A stretch of DNA of 42,151 nt from contig JAETNS010000021.1 in assembly GCA_021772015.1 (NCBI GenBank), forward strand, positions 1-42,151, read 5' to 3'. The notes under the pieces were generated by a model. It saw nothing but the letters and a program-made list of their open reading frames with translations. It made no database searches and was not told the origin of the DNA. Numbering within the stretch: position 1 is the first letter of the stretch; every line of letters starts with the position of its first letter. The translations under genes were made by a program, and so were the position numbers. The DNA comes from Prevotellaceae bacterium (lineage in GTDB: Bacteria; Bacteroidota; Bacteroidia; Bacteroidales; Muribaculaceae). Positions 17,350 through 26,400 of this stretch are shown here, piece after piece.

Positions 17350-17384
17350 CAACCGTCGCGTCAAGGCGCGACGGTTGTTTTTTT
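17350..17384 (+). terminator. Terminator after the 1183-residue secreted protein
   Basis: CAACCGTCGCG (17350-17360) and CGCGACGGTTG (17367-17377) form a perfect 11-bp stem with loop TCAAGG, followed by seven T. Confidence 0.9.
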
Positions 17385-17392
17385 ATGTTGAA

Positions 17393-17424
17393 TTTGCATA
17401 TTGGTCGAAATATTCGTAATTTTG
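17393..17424 (+). promoter_or_regulatory. Promoter of the secreted-protein gene at 17519
   Basis: TTTG (17393-17396), 20 nt, then TAATTTTG (17417-17424): full consensus. The predicted transcript starts near 17431, giving an 88-nt leader that contains the 38-nt hairpin at 17447-17484. Confidence 0.7.
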
Positions 17425-17446
17425 TCAACAAAGTGTTATCTCACTT

Positions 17447-17484
17447 AGAGGGTGTTTAATAACCGATGTTATTAAACACCCTCT
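17447..17484. repeat. Perfect 38-nt palindrome, copy 2 of the dispersed 17-nt motif
   Basis: AGAGGGTGTTTAATAAC (17447-17463) and its exact complement (17468-17484) flank CGAT. The 17-bp perfect stem lies inside the 5' leader of the next gene, 34 nt before its ATG. It is not followed by a T-tract on either strand, so a simple terminator role is doubtful. Confidence 0.85.
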
Positions 17485-17518
17485 AAAAATCCCAAACAAA
17501 TTTCAAAACTTGTAGCAG

Positions 17519-18862
17519 ATGAAAAAAATCTACATCCTTTCTTTATGCGCCATCCTCGGCGCATCCGCCGCATTGGCCGGCGGCCGTTTCAAAACAAAAA
17601 AAGGGACTCCACGCAATACCGTGATGAAGACGGAGTCATACAACCCCGTATGGAGGCCACTCACACAGACCGAATACATGTGTATCGACGGGGAATGGCT
17701 GGAGTTAGGCACCTCGACGTTCAAATATGACTCCCGAGGCAATGCCATACAGGAGGATTCAGACAATGAAGACGGCCTGTTCCGTACCGTGACAGAATAT
17801 GACGAGTACAACAACCCCGTCTCTATACTTGGCTCTGTGGACGAGGGCGCAGGATGGGAAAACAGCAACAAGCGGACATATGTCTACGACCCTGTGGTAC
17901 ATGACTTCTACATCGAACGCTTGGGATACGACTGGCAAGACGGAGAATGGGTCAGAAACTATTTCTGCGAGACAAACGTGGTAACCCGCGATGACCGTGG
18001 CAATATCATCGAGATCGTCAAATCCCTTCCCTTCATGGAGGATATGATTCCCGCATATAAAGCCGTGTGGAATTATGACGAGACGACCGGCCGTGCCAAC
18101 GAGTTTTTCTACTACTCGAACAACGCCGGTACCGCTGTGCCCGACTGGCAACTCTACGACGACACCAGTTACCACAATATCGTATGGAACGCCACCGACG
18201 GCCAGATGACCGAAAGCGATTTCGCCGACATGCTTGAAGGAGCCAACCGCATCGAGTCATGCGACGTGTTTTACGACGGAGTACTTGACGGCCATATCAT
18301 CGTTGAGTATTCCCCGGAAAATCCGGCGAGCTATCTCGTGAAAGAGACCTACGCCGATCCCTCTGTAATAGGAGCGACTCTTCAAAAGGAGATCCTTGAT
18401 GGCAACGGCAGCTTCCGCCTTACCGGATCGGAGTATTTCGACGAAGAGGGGGAACCGACTGCCGAGGCTACATATATAGCGGTTCAGGAGGTCACATTCG
18501 ACGATCATGGCAATGCAATCCTCGAGACCATGACCGAGACCTTCGAGGGGATCACCGAGCAGGTCGCCGGCAACAAGGCTGAATACACCTATGATGATAA
18601 CGGCAACCCGACCGAGATCCTTGTGAGCATATACGACTATGAGGAGGGTGATTATATCCCTGACTCCAGAATCGTGTATGGCGAATACACCGACGCTTCC
18701 GCAGGAGTGGATAATGTCAACGCAGACAACCCGACCGCCGGCTTCACTGTCTACAACCTTCAGGGGATCCTGATGATGCAGACTGACTCCGAAGAGTCTC
18801 TGTCGATCCTTCCCGCCGGCCTTTACATCATCAACGGCAAGAAACAACTTCTCAACAAATAA
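17519..18862 (+). CDS. Secreted protein with YD-like repeats and sorting-like C-terminus
   Basis: A 447-residue exported protein of unknown function. The signal peptide is MKKIYILSLCAILGASAALA. The body carries several loose repeats built on Tyr-Asp and Gly-Asn turns (YDSRGNAIQ, YDEYNNPVS, RDDRGNIIEI, FDDHGNAILE, YDDNGNPTEI), like the YD/RHS beta-strand repeats, so an extended beta structure is likely. The end (AGFTVYNLQGILM to GLYIINGKKQLLNK, about 400-447) resembles a type IX sorting domain. It has its own promoter and terminator, so it need not be co-transcribed with the preceding secreted protein, although both probably use the same export route. Confidence 0.75.
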   Translation: MKKIYILSLCAILGASAALAGGRFKTKKGTPRNTVMKTESYNPVWRPLTQTEYMCIDGEWLELGTSTFKYDSRGNAIQEDSDNEDGLFRTVTEYDEYNNPVSILGSVDEGAGWENSNKRTYVYDPVVHDFYIERLGYDWQDGEWVRNYFCETNVVTRDDRGNIIEIVKSLPFMEDMIPAYKAVWNYDETTGRANEFFYYSNNAGTAVPDWQLYDDTSYHNIVWNATDGQMTESDFADMLEGANRIESCDVFYDGVLDGHIIVEYSPENPASYLVKETYADPSVIGATLQKEILDGNGSFRLTGSEYFDEEGEPTAEATYIAVQEVTFDDHGNAILETMTETFEGITEQVAGNKAEYTYDDNGNPTEILVSIYDYEEGDYIPDSRIVYGEYTDASAGVDNVNADNPTAGFTVYNLQGILMMQTDSEESLSILPAGLYIINGKKQLLNK

Positions 18863-18893
18863 ACCATTCGCTCTAAAAGCTTCTACAAAAAAC

Positions 18894-18938
18894 AGGCGGC
18901 GCGCCGGAGTAATTTCCGTTCGCGCCGCCTTTATTTAT
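18894..18938. terminator. Bidirectional terminator between the secreted-protein gene and nifJ
   Basis: AGGCGGCGCG (18894-18903) and CGCGCCGCCT (18921-18930) form a 10-bp perfect stem. The plus strand continues TTATTTAT. The minus strand continues GTTTTTTG, so it can end both convergent transcripts. Confidence 0.85.
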
Positions 18939-18956
18939 AAGGAATTATCGGTCGGA

Positions 18957-21900
18957 TTATTCGACGATGGCAGGCGGTTCAACACCCCACTGTGCCTGCG
19001 ACAGGCGCAGGTAGTTGTTGTAACGCCAGCGGGCATTGGCCTTGGCGGCTCCGAACAGCTCGGCTGCCTCGGCGGGATACTGCTTCTGTACGGAAGCGTA
19101 ACGCACCTCACCTTTGAGGAAGTCCTCGAACTTGTCCCAGTCGGGAGTCTTGGAGTCGAGCGAGAACGGGTTCTTCCCTTCCTCTTCGAGAACGGGGTTG
19201 TAACGCCAGAGCTGCCAGTAACCGCATTCCACAGCTTTCTGCTCCTCGGCCTGCGATTTGCCCATGCCGGAGCGGAGACCGTGATTGATACAGGGGCTGT
19301 AGGCGATGATGATCGACGGGCCGTCGTAAGCCTCCGCCTCGCGGATTGCCTTTAGGGTCTGCGCCTGGTCAGCACCCATCGCCACCTGTGCGGCATAAAC
19401 ATAACCGTAGGTAGTCGCGATCAGGCCGAGGTCTTTCTTGCGGATGCGCTTGCCGGCTGCGGCAAACTTGGCGATAGCTCCGATCGGGGTGGCCTTGGAT
19501 GCCTGGCCGCCGGTATTGGAGTAAACCTCGGTGTCGAGCACGAGGATATTGACATTCTTGCCCGAAGCCAATACATGGTCGAGACCGCCGAAACCTATGT
19601 CGTAGGCCGCGCCGTCACCGGCGATGATCCACTGCGAACGCTTCACGATGAAGCCCTTCAGAGTTACAATTCCCTTGCAGATGTCACAGTCGCAAGCTGC
19701 GCAGAGAGGCACGATTGTCTCGTAAACCTCGCGGGTGGCCTGAGCGTCGTTGCGGTTGTCGAGCCACTTCTGTGCCTGCTCCTTGATTTCGGCGGAGCAG
19801 CAATCGCAAGTCAGAGCCTTCTGCATGAGATCGGCCAGACGGGCCTGCATCTTCTCGTTGGCGATTGTCATACCCAAGCCGAACTCGGCGAAGTCCTCGA
19901 AGAGGGAGTTGGCCCATGCGGGACCGTGGCCGCGGAAGTTGGTGGCGTAGGGTGTCGATGGAACCGAACCGGAGTAGATCGAGGAGCAGCCGGTAGCGTT
20001 GGCAACCATCTCATGGTCTCCATAGAGCTGTGAAATCAGCTTGACATAGGGAGTCTCGCCGCAACCGGAGCAAGCACCGGAGAATTCAAACAGCGGGGTC
20101 GCGAACTGTGAGTTCTTGACGTTGGCCTTGATATCGATGAGATCCTGCTTTGAGGCTACAGACTTGACGCAGTAGTCCCACTCTTTCTGCTTGTCGAGCT
20201 GGCTTTCGAGAGGTTTCATCTCGAGAGCCTTCACACCCTTCTTGCCGGGGCAGACATCCACACAGTTGCCGCAACCGAGACAGTCGAGGACATCGACGGC
20301 CTGAATGAAGCGCATACCTGCGAACTGCTTGCCGATGGCGGGAAGGGTCTGCTCCTCAGTCATCGGGGCGTTCTTCATCTCGTCAGCGTCGAGAAGGAAA
20401 GGACGGATGGATGCGTGGGGGCATACATAAGCACACTTGTTACACTGGATACAGTTCTCTTCGTTCCATTCGGGTACGAAAGCGGCCACGCCGCGCTTCT
20501 CATAAGCGGCCGTGCCGTTCTGCCATGTACCGTCGGGGATGTTGGCGAAGTCGGAAACCTTCAGCAAGTCGCCGTCCTGGGCGTTGATCGGGCGGACGAT
20601 CTTGTTGATGAATTCGGGATCATCGTTGGGGGCGGGAGCCTCGACCTCGAGGTTGCTCCATGCGGGATCAACGTCGAGTTTCTTGTATTCCCCACCACGG
20701 TCAACGGCAGCGTAGTTCTTGTCGACCACATCCTGCCCCTTCTTGCCGTAGCTCTTGACGATGAATTTCTTCATCTGCTCAACGGCGAGGTCAACGGGGA
20801 TAACCTCGGTGATGCGGAAGAACGCGCTCTGGAGGATAGTGTTGGTGCGGTTGCCAAGACCGATCTCCTGAGCGATCTTTGTGGCGTTGATGTAATATAC
20901 GGTGATGTTGTGGTCGGCGAAATATTTCTTGACCTTGGCGGGAAGGTTCTTGGCCAGTTCCTCACCCTCCCAGATGGTGTTGAGAAGGAAGGTGCCGTTG
21001 TCACGCAGACCACGGGTCACATCATACATGTGGAGGTAAGCCTGTACATGGCATGCGACGAAGTTAGGAGTGTTGACCAGATAGGTCGAACGGATCGGAG
21101 CGTCACCGAAACGGAGGTGGGAGCAGGTGAAACCGCCCGACTTCTTGGAGTCGTAGGCGAAGTAAGCCTGGCAGTACTTGTTGGTGTTGTCACCGATGAT
21201 CTTCACCGAGTTCTTGTTTGCGCCGACAGTACCGTCCGCGCCGAGTCCGTAGAATTTGGCCTCGAATGTCGACTTGTCACCGAGGGCGACCTCTTCGGGC
21301 AGAGGCAGCGAGGTAAAGGTCACATCATCGACGATACCGACGGTGAAGTGATCTTTGGGCATCGGAAGGGCGAGGTTCTCGAACACGCCGATGATCTGGG
21401 CGGGAGTGGTGTCCTTGGAGGCCAGACCGTAACGTCCGCCGACGATAAGAGGAGCATTCTCCTGACCGTAGAAACATTCCTTGACATCGAGGAACAGAGG
21501 TTCGCCGGTAGCTCCCGGTTCCTTGGTGCGGTCAAGCACGGCGATGCGTTTCGCGGTCTTGGGGACAGCGGCCAGGAAGTGCTTGGCCGAGAAAGGACGG
21601 TAGAGGTGGACCGAAACAAGGCCGACCTTCTCACCCTTCTCGACGAGGAAGTCGATAGCCTCCTGAGCGGCCTGGGTGACAGAACCCATCGCGATGATCA
21701 CGCGTTCTGCATCCTCTGCTCCGTAATAGTTGAACAGACCGTATTTGCGGCCGGTGATGGCGGAGATCTCATTCATATAAGACTCAACGACATCGGCCAC
21801 ATTGTTGTAGGCGGTGTTGCAAGCCTCGCGGTGCTGGAAGAAGACATCGCCGTTCTCGGCCATACCGCGCGACACGGGAGCCTGGGGGGTCAGGCCGCGC

Positions 21901-22520
21901 TGACGGAAACGGTCGAGAGCCTCGCGGTCGAGAAGGGGAGCGAGGTCATCCTGCTCCATCATCTCGATCTTCTGGATCTCATGGCTCGTACGGAATCCGT
22001 CGAAGAAGTTGACGAAAGGAATTGAGGATTTGATGGAAGCGAGATGGGCGACACCGGAGAGGTCCATCACCTCCTGGACCGAACCTTCGCAAAGCATCGC
22101 GAAACCGGTCTGGCGGACAGACATCACATCCTGATGGTCGCCGAAGATGCTGAGGGCGTGGCTCGCAAGAGTACGGGCCGACACATGGAATACACAGGGG
22201 AGCTGCTCGCCGGCGATCTTGTACATGTTGGGGATCATCAGCAACAGACCCTGCGAAGCGGTATAGGTGGTGGTAAGCGCGCCTGCCTGGAGCGAGCCGT
22301 GGACAGCGCCGGCAGCACCGCCCTCAGACTGCATCTCCTGGACCAGTACGGTCTCACCGAAAATGTTCTTACGACCTGCAGCAGCCCATTCGTCGACATA
22401 TTCAGCCATAGTCGACGAGGGGGTGATGGGATAGATTGCGGCTACCTCCGAGAACATGTAGGAGACATGGGCCGCGGCCTGGTTGCCATCACAGGTGAGG
22501 AATTTTTTTTCTTTACTCAT
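18957..22520 (-). CDS. nifJ: Pyruvate:ferredoxin (flavodoxin) oxidoreductase, single-chain
   Basis: Oxidises pyruvate to acetyl-CoA and CO2 and reduces ferredoxin, the main anaerobic pyruvate route. All domains are in one 1187-residue chain: the N-terminal pyruvate-binding YPITPSS region (30-36), the gamma-like middle domain, a two-cluster ferredoxin insert (CIQCNKCAYVCPHA and CLGCGNCVDVCPG), the proximal-cluster CSGCGETPY motif and the thiamine-diphosphate site (GDGAAYDIGFGGLDHVL to VYSNTGGQ). Between the last two is a stretch with seven extra cysteines (19670-19825). Transcribed alone toward the shared terminator. Confidence 0.96.
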   Translation of the reverse strand: MSKEKKFLTCDGNQAAAHVSYMFSEVAAIYPITPSSTMAEYVDEWAAAGRKNIFGETVLVQEMQSEGGAAGAVHGSLQAGALTTTYTASQGLLLMIPNMYKIAGEQLPCVFHVSARTLASHALSIFGDHQDVMSVRQTGFAMLCEGSVQEVMDLSGVAHLASIKSSIPFVNFFDGFRTSHEIQKIEMMEQDDLAPLLDREALDRFRQRGLTPQAPVSRGMAENGDVFFQHREACNTAYNNVADVVESYMNEISAITGRKYGLFNYYGAEDAERVIIAMGSVTQAAQEAIDFLVEKGEKVGLVSVHLYRPFSAKHFLAAVPKTAKRIAVLDRTKEPGATGEPLFLDVKECFYGQENAPLIVGGRYGLASKDTTPAQIIGVFENLALPMPKDHFTVGIVDDVTFTSLPLPEEVALGDKSTFEAKFYGLGADGTVGANKNSVKIIGDNTNKYCQAYFAYDSKKSGGFTCSHLRFGDAPIRSTYLVNTPNFVACHVQAYLHMYDVTRGLRDNGTFLLNTIWEGEELAKNLPAKVKKYFADHNITVYYINATKIAQEIGLGNRTNTILQSAFFRITEVIPVDLAVEQMKKFIVKSYGKKGQDVVDKNYAAVDRGGEYKKLDVDPAWSNLEVEAPAPNDDPEFINKIVRPINAQDGDLLKVSDFANIPDGTWQNGTAAYEKRGVAAFVPEWNEENCIQCNKCAYVCPHASIRPFLLDADEMKNAPMTEEQTLPAIGKQFAGMRFIQAVDVLDCLGCGNCVDVCPGKKGVKALEMKPLESQLDKQKEWDYCVKSVASKQDLIDIKANVKNSQFATPLFEFSGACSGCGETPYVKLISQLYGDHEMVANATGCSSIYSGSVPSTPYATNFRGHGPAWANSLFEDFAEFGLGMTIANEKMQARLADLMQKALTCDCCSAEIKEQAQKWLDNRNDAQATREVYETIVPLCAACDCDICKGIVTLKGFIVKRSQWIIAGDGAAYDIGFGGLDHVLASGKNVNILVLDTEVYSNTGGQASKATPIGAIAKFAAAGKRIRKKDLGLIATTYGYVYAAQVAMGADQAQTLKAIREAEAYDGPSIIIAYSPCINHGLRSGMGKSQAEEQKAVECGYWQLWRYNPVLEEEGKNPFSLDSKTPDWDKFEDFLKGEVRYASVQKQYPAEAAELFGAAKANARWRYNNYLRLSQAQWGVEPPAIVE

Positions 22521-22606
22521 AATGGTTTAGAAAAACAGTTTATGTTGAATTTGACGTAATCGTGTTTCGTCAATGACCGCAGGCCATACCGACCCCGATC
22601 ATCCCG

Positions 22607-22614
22607 CAAAGTTA
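22607..22614 (-). promoter_or_regulatory. -7 box before nifJ
   Basis: The minus strand reads TAACTTTG, giving a leader of about 80 nt. No good TTG lies 19-21 nt upstream. Confidence 0.45.
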
Positions 22615-22641
22615 CAAAAATTCCCCGAAAAAGCCCCTTCT

Positions 22642-22677
22642 CAAACTATAAAAACTGCTTATAATTCATATAGTTTG
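22642..22677. repeat. Inverted repeat CAAACTATA...TATAGTTTG
   Basis: Nine-base arms (22642-22650 and 22669-22677) are perfect complements with an 18-nt spacer. It lies between nifJ and the DUF1648-like gene. It could be a weak terminator for the latter or an operator for nifJ. Confidence 0.45.
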
Positions 22678-22705
22678 CGAAAAACGCGTACGAAGAGTAA
22701 ATCAC

Positions 22706-23134
22706 CTATGACTTTTTCAATTCCTTGTTCTTAAAGAAAAGGATTGTAAAGAATATTGCCCAAATAATGATTAACCCAACGAAAAAGAATTTTCCAACAT
22801 ACACACATACGGCGAGATATGCCATATTCAGAGCCACCGTAGCATTGAGCCAACCTACAATTTCGCTTACAATCTCAGCCCCCCTCTTTTTATCCTTTAA
22901 TTTCCACGGAATATTATATAACCGGGGATGCCTTTGGAGATATACAAGGCCGATAAACGTAAATATCTCAATAATCACTAAGGTTACCACACTCCAACAA
23001 GACCCATATGAGTCTGGCTCGCTGCTTAACCCCCAGTGAATCGGCACCTGCGTCCCTCTCACGATAACGGCAATGCTGACACCCAGCATGACTATTGCGA
23101 AAAAAGCTGCCAAAATGTTATTAATCTTCTTCAT
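22706..23134 (-). CDS. Small DUF1648-like membrane protein
   Basis: A 142-residue protein with about four membrane segments (near 5-25, 47-66, 90-112 and 115-135). The loop VPIHWGLSSEPDSYGS (about 31-46) matches the DUF1648 pattern (P-x-H-W ... G-x-P-D-x-Y-G). The function is unknown; related SdpI-type proteins in Bacillus act in immunity and signalling, but that cannot be extended here. The gene and the flanking gap are clearly more AT-rich than the neighbours, a possible sign of transfer. No promoter is recognised. Confidence 0.7.
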   Translation of the reverse strand: MKKINNILAAFFAIVMLGVSIAVIVRGTQVPIHWGLSSEPDSYGSCWSVVTLVIIEIFTFIGLVYLQRHPRLYNIPWKLKDKKRGAEIVSEIVGWLNATVALNMAYLAVCVYVGKFFFVGLIIIWAIFFTILFFKNKELKKS

Positions 23135-23493
23135 ATCTCAATGTAGCATATTCAAGGTTGGCTATAATCATTTTTTTAAGTTCTTGAGCAAAATGTGAGA
23201 TATAATGTGCATATCCATCAGCAACGACTGCAATATTTAAAAGTGGAGATGAGAGTTATGATTTGGGGAGTAATTGCGGAGATTTACGACACAAATTCAA
23301 AATTTAAGCACTATTGGTTAACGATGCAAATTAAACATAAAAACCTGATAATTCGAAGAGATTGCCAGGGATTTTTATCGCAATTTAACCTTCATTAACC
23401 AAATTAGCCGGGGGAATAATTTGTTCCCACAGCAAATGGTATTTAGACGTAAAATAGCTAACTTTGCCTGAAATTGAGCGTATATATCGATTG
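23135..23493. other. AT-rich gap without a convincing gene
   Basis: The stretch holds the mfd -7 box near its right end and otherwise shows no tRNA, strong hairpin or credible ORF. A 67-codon reading frame at 23195-23398 on the plus strand has no recognisable protein features. Confidence 0.6.
23459..23466 (+). promoter_or_regulatory. -7 box before mfd
   Basis: TAACTTTG matches TAnnTTTG 27 nt before ATG 23494. The -33 side lacks TTG. The box overlaps an in-frame upstream TTG (23464), which argues against that start. Confidence 0.45.
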
Positions 23494-26400
23494 ATGGACT
23501 CAAAAATTGAAAATAAACGGCTGGACAACGCCACCTCGGAGGCGGTCTGCGGGCTCGAAAGGCTCGCGGGGCAGTTTCTGTCGAAGCCGAGGGAGAAGGC
23601 GATGGCCGAGGCCCTGCGGCTCGCCCGCGAAGGGAGGGAGGTGACGCTCGGCGGTCTGGCCGGCTCGTCGGTGGCGATGCTTTTCGCGTCGCTGGCCCTG
23701 AAGGGTATGACGGGAGAAGCTCCGGCGTTGTTGGTGGCCGACTCGATGGATGATGCCGGATACCTTTACAACGACCTGGTGAAGATACTTGGTGACAAGG
23801 CGGTAATGATTTTCCCATCGGGATACCGCCGCGACATAAAGTATGGCCAGGTCGATCCTCCCCAGCAGATCCTCCGGACGGAGGCTCTCAGCCATTGGAC
23901 CACCGATCCGCAATTGCGCTTTGTCGTCTCCTATCCCGAGGCGATGGCCGAAAAAGTCGCATCCCGGAAACGGCTGACCGACAAGACAGTAACATTGACG
24001 GTAGGCCAGGAGATCGATCTTGTCAAGACCCGCAAATGGCTCCTTGACAACGGATTCATAGCGGTCGATTATGTCTATGAGCCGGGGCATTTCGCTATCC
24101 GAGGATCAATCATAGACATATTCGGCTACAGCGGCGAACTGCCATACCGTATCGACCTGTTCGGCGACGAGATCGAGTCGATCAGGACATTCAACATAGA
24201 GACCCAGCTGTCGGAAAGCAAGACAGACACCGTCGCGATAACGGCCAATGTCTCCTCGGAGGGTGACGCGGGGGAAAGCCTGCTCGACTTCATCCCACCT
24301 TCGACAATAATAGCGGCAACCGACACCGCGCGTCTCACAGGACGCGTGGAAGCCATAGCCAACGACAGCTTCTCATCCTCGGCCGTGATCGCCGGGGAAG
24401 GAGACATGCAGGCGATGAAACAGCTCGTCGACCCGGAGAAATTCGCCCGGAAGCTCAAGGAGTTCCCGTTGCTGGAATATTCCGCGGCGACCCCGCCGAC
24501 CGAGTCCGAGACCTCCATAGATTTCGGCTGCTCCCCGCAAGGACTTTACCACAAGAATTTCGATCTGATATCAGCCTCTTTCCTGAAATTCCTTGGCGAG
24601 GGGCATATGATATACATACTGACCGACTCCCTGAAACAGGCCCAGCGGCTCCACGCCATTTTCGGGGAAAGGGAGGAAGATATACCGTTTACTCCCGTCT
24701 CGGCGACCCTCCACGAGGGATTCGTCGACCACAGGATGAAACGATGCCTCTTCACCGATCATCAGATCTTCGACCGGTTCCACAAATATTCCCTCAAGAG
24801 TGACCGGGCGCGGTCGGGCAAGCTCGCCCTCTCCCTGAAAGAACTGTCGGCGATCGAGACGGGCGACTACATCGTCCATGTCGACCACGGAGTGGGGAAA
24901 TTCGGAGGTCTGCTGCGCACGCAGGTCAACGGGACGACCCAGGAGATGATCAAGCTGATCTACAAGAACAATGACTGTATTTTCGTCTCCATCCATGCCC
25001 TCCACAAGTTGGCCAAATACCGGGGAAAGGAGGGGGTCGAGCCGACAATCAACAAGCTTGGATCTGGGGCATGGAACCGCCTGAAGGAGCGGACAAAGAA
25101 CAAGCTCAAGGACATCGCCCGCGACCTGATAAAACTGTATGCGGCCCGCAAGGAGGAGAAAGGGTTCAGTTTCTCCCCCGACAGCTACCTGCAACATGAA
25201 CTGGAAGCGTCTTTCATCTACGAGGACACTCCTGACCAGCTGACCGCCACCCGCGACGTGAAGGCCGACATGGAGAGTGACCGCCCGATGGACCGCCTTA
25301 TATGCGGCGATGTGGGTTTCGGCAAGACGGAGATCGCCATCCGCGCAGCCTTCAAGGCCGCCACAGACGGCAAGCAGGTCGCCGTGCTCGTCCCGACAAC
25401 TGTGCTGGCATACCAGCATTTCAACACTTTCCGCGATCGTCTGAAGGATTTCCCCGTAAGGGTCGACTACCTGTCCCGCGCCCGGACAACCAAGCAGATC
25501 AAGGAGATACTAAAAGATCTGGCTGATGGAAAGATCGACATTCTCGTAGGCACCCACCGTCTTGTGGGGAAAGATGTGAAGTTCAAGGATCTGGGTCTTC
25601 TGGTGATCGACGAAGAGCAGAAATTCGGCGTGGCCGTCAAGGAGAAACTCAAACAGATGAAAGTCTCGGTCGACACCCTTACGATGTCGGCCACCCCGAT
25701 ACCGCGCACCCTGCAGTTCTCGCTGATGGGAGCCCGCGATCTCTCATCCATCACGACTCCTCCCCCAAACCGCTACCCGATCCTGACATCTGTCAACACC
25801 CTTACCGACGACCTGCTTGCCGAAGCGGTCAATTTCGAGATGTCGCGCAACGGACAGGTCTTCATAATCAACAACCGCATCGAGGGACTGATGCAACTCG
25901 AAGCCATGGTCAAGAGGGTGGTGCCTGACGCAAGGACGATCGTGGCCCACGGGCAGATGCCGCCGGAAAAGCTGGAACAGGCGATAATCGACTTCACCAA
26001 CCATGACTATGATGTCATGCTCGCCACCACTATCGTCGAGAGCGGCATTGACATGCCCAATGTCAACACCATGATCGTCAACAACGCCCAGAACTTCGGC
26101 CTGTCGGAGCTTCACCAGCTGCGCGGGCGTGTCGGGCGCAGCAACCGCAAGGCGTTCTGTTACCTGATGGTGCCGCCGGGCAATCCCCTGACCCCGATCG
26201 CCCGTCGCCGTCTCCAGGCCATAGAGGGATTCTCAGACCTCGGATCGGGAATACATATCGCCATGCAGGACCTCGACATACGTGGCGCGGGTAACCTTCT
26301 GGGCGCGGAGCAGAGCGGCTTCATCGCCGACCTCGGATATGAGACTTATCAGAAGATCCTGAAAGAAGCTGTCACCGAACTGCGAACCGAAGAGTTCGCC

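Noticed and set aside
20415-22025. 536-codon open frame on the plus strand, antisense to nifJ
   Set aside because: It is a shadow of the strongly biased codon use of nifJ. Its product has no recognisable domain, whereas the minus-strand protein is unmistakable.
23195-23398. 67-codon ORF in the AT-rich gap before mfd
   Set aside because: No recognisable protein features, promoter or family; likely chance in AT-rich DNA.
24571-25419. 282-codon open frame antisense to mfd
   Set aside because: Shadow of the mfd helicase region.
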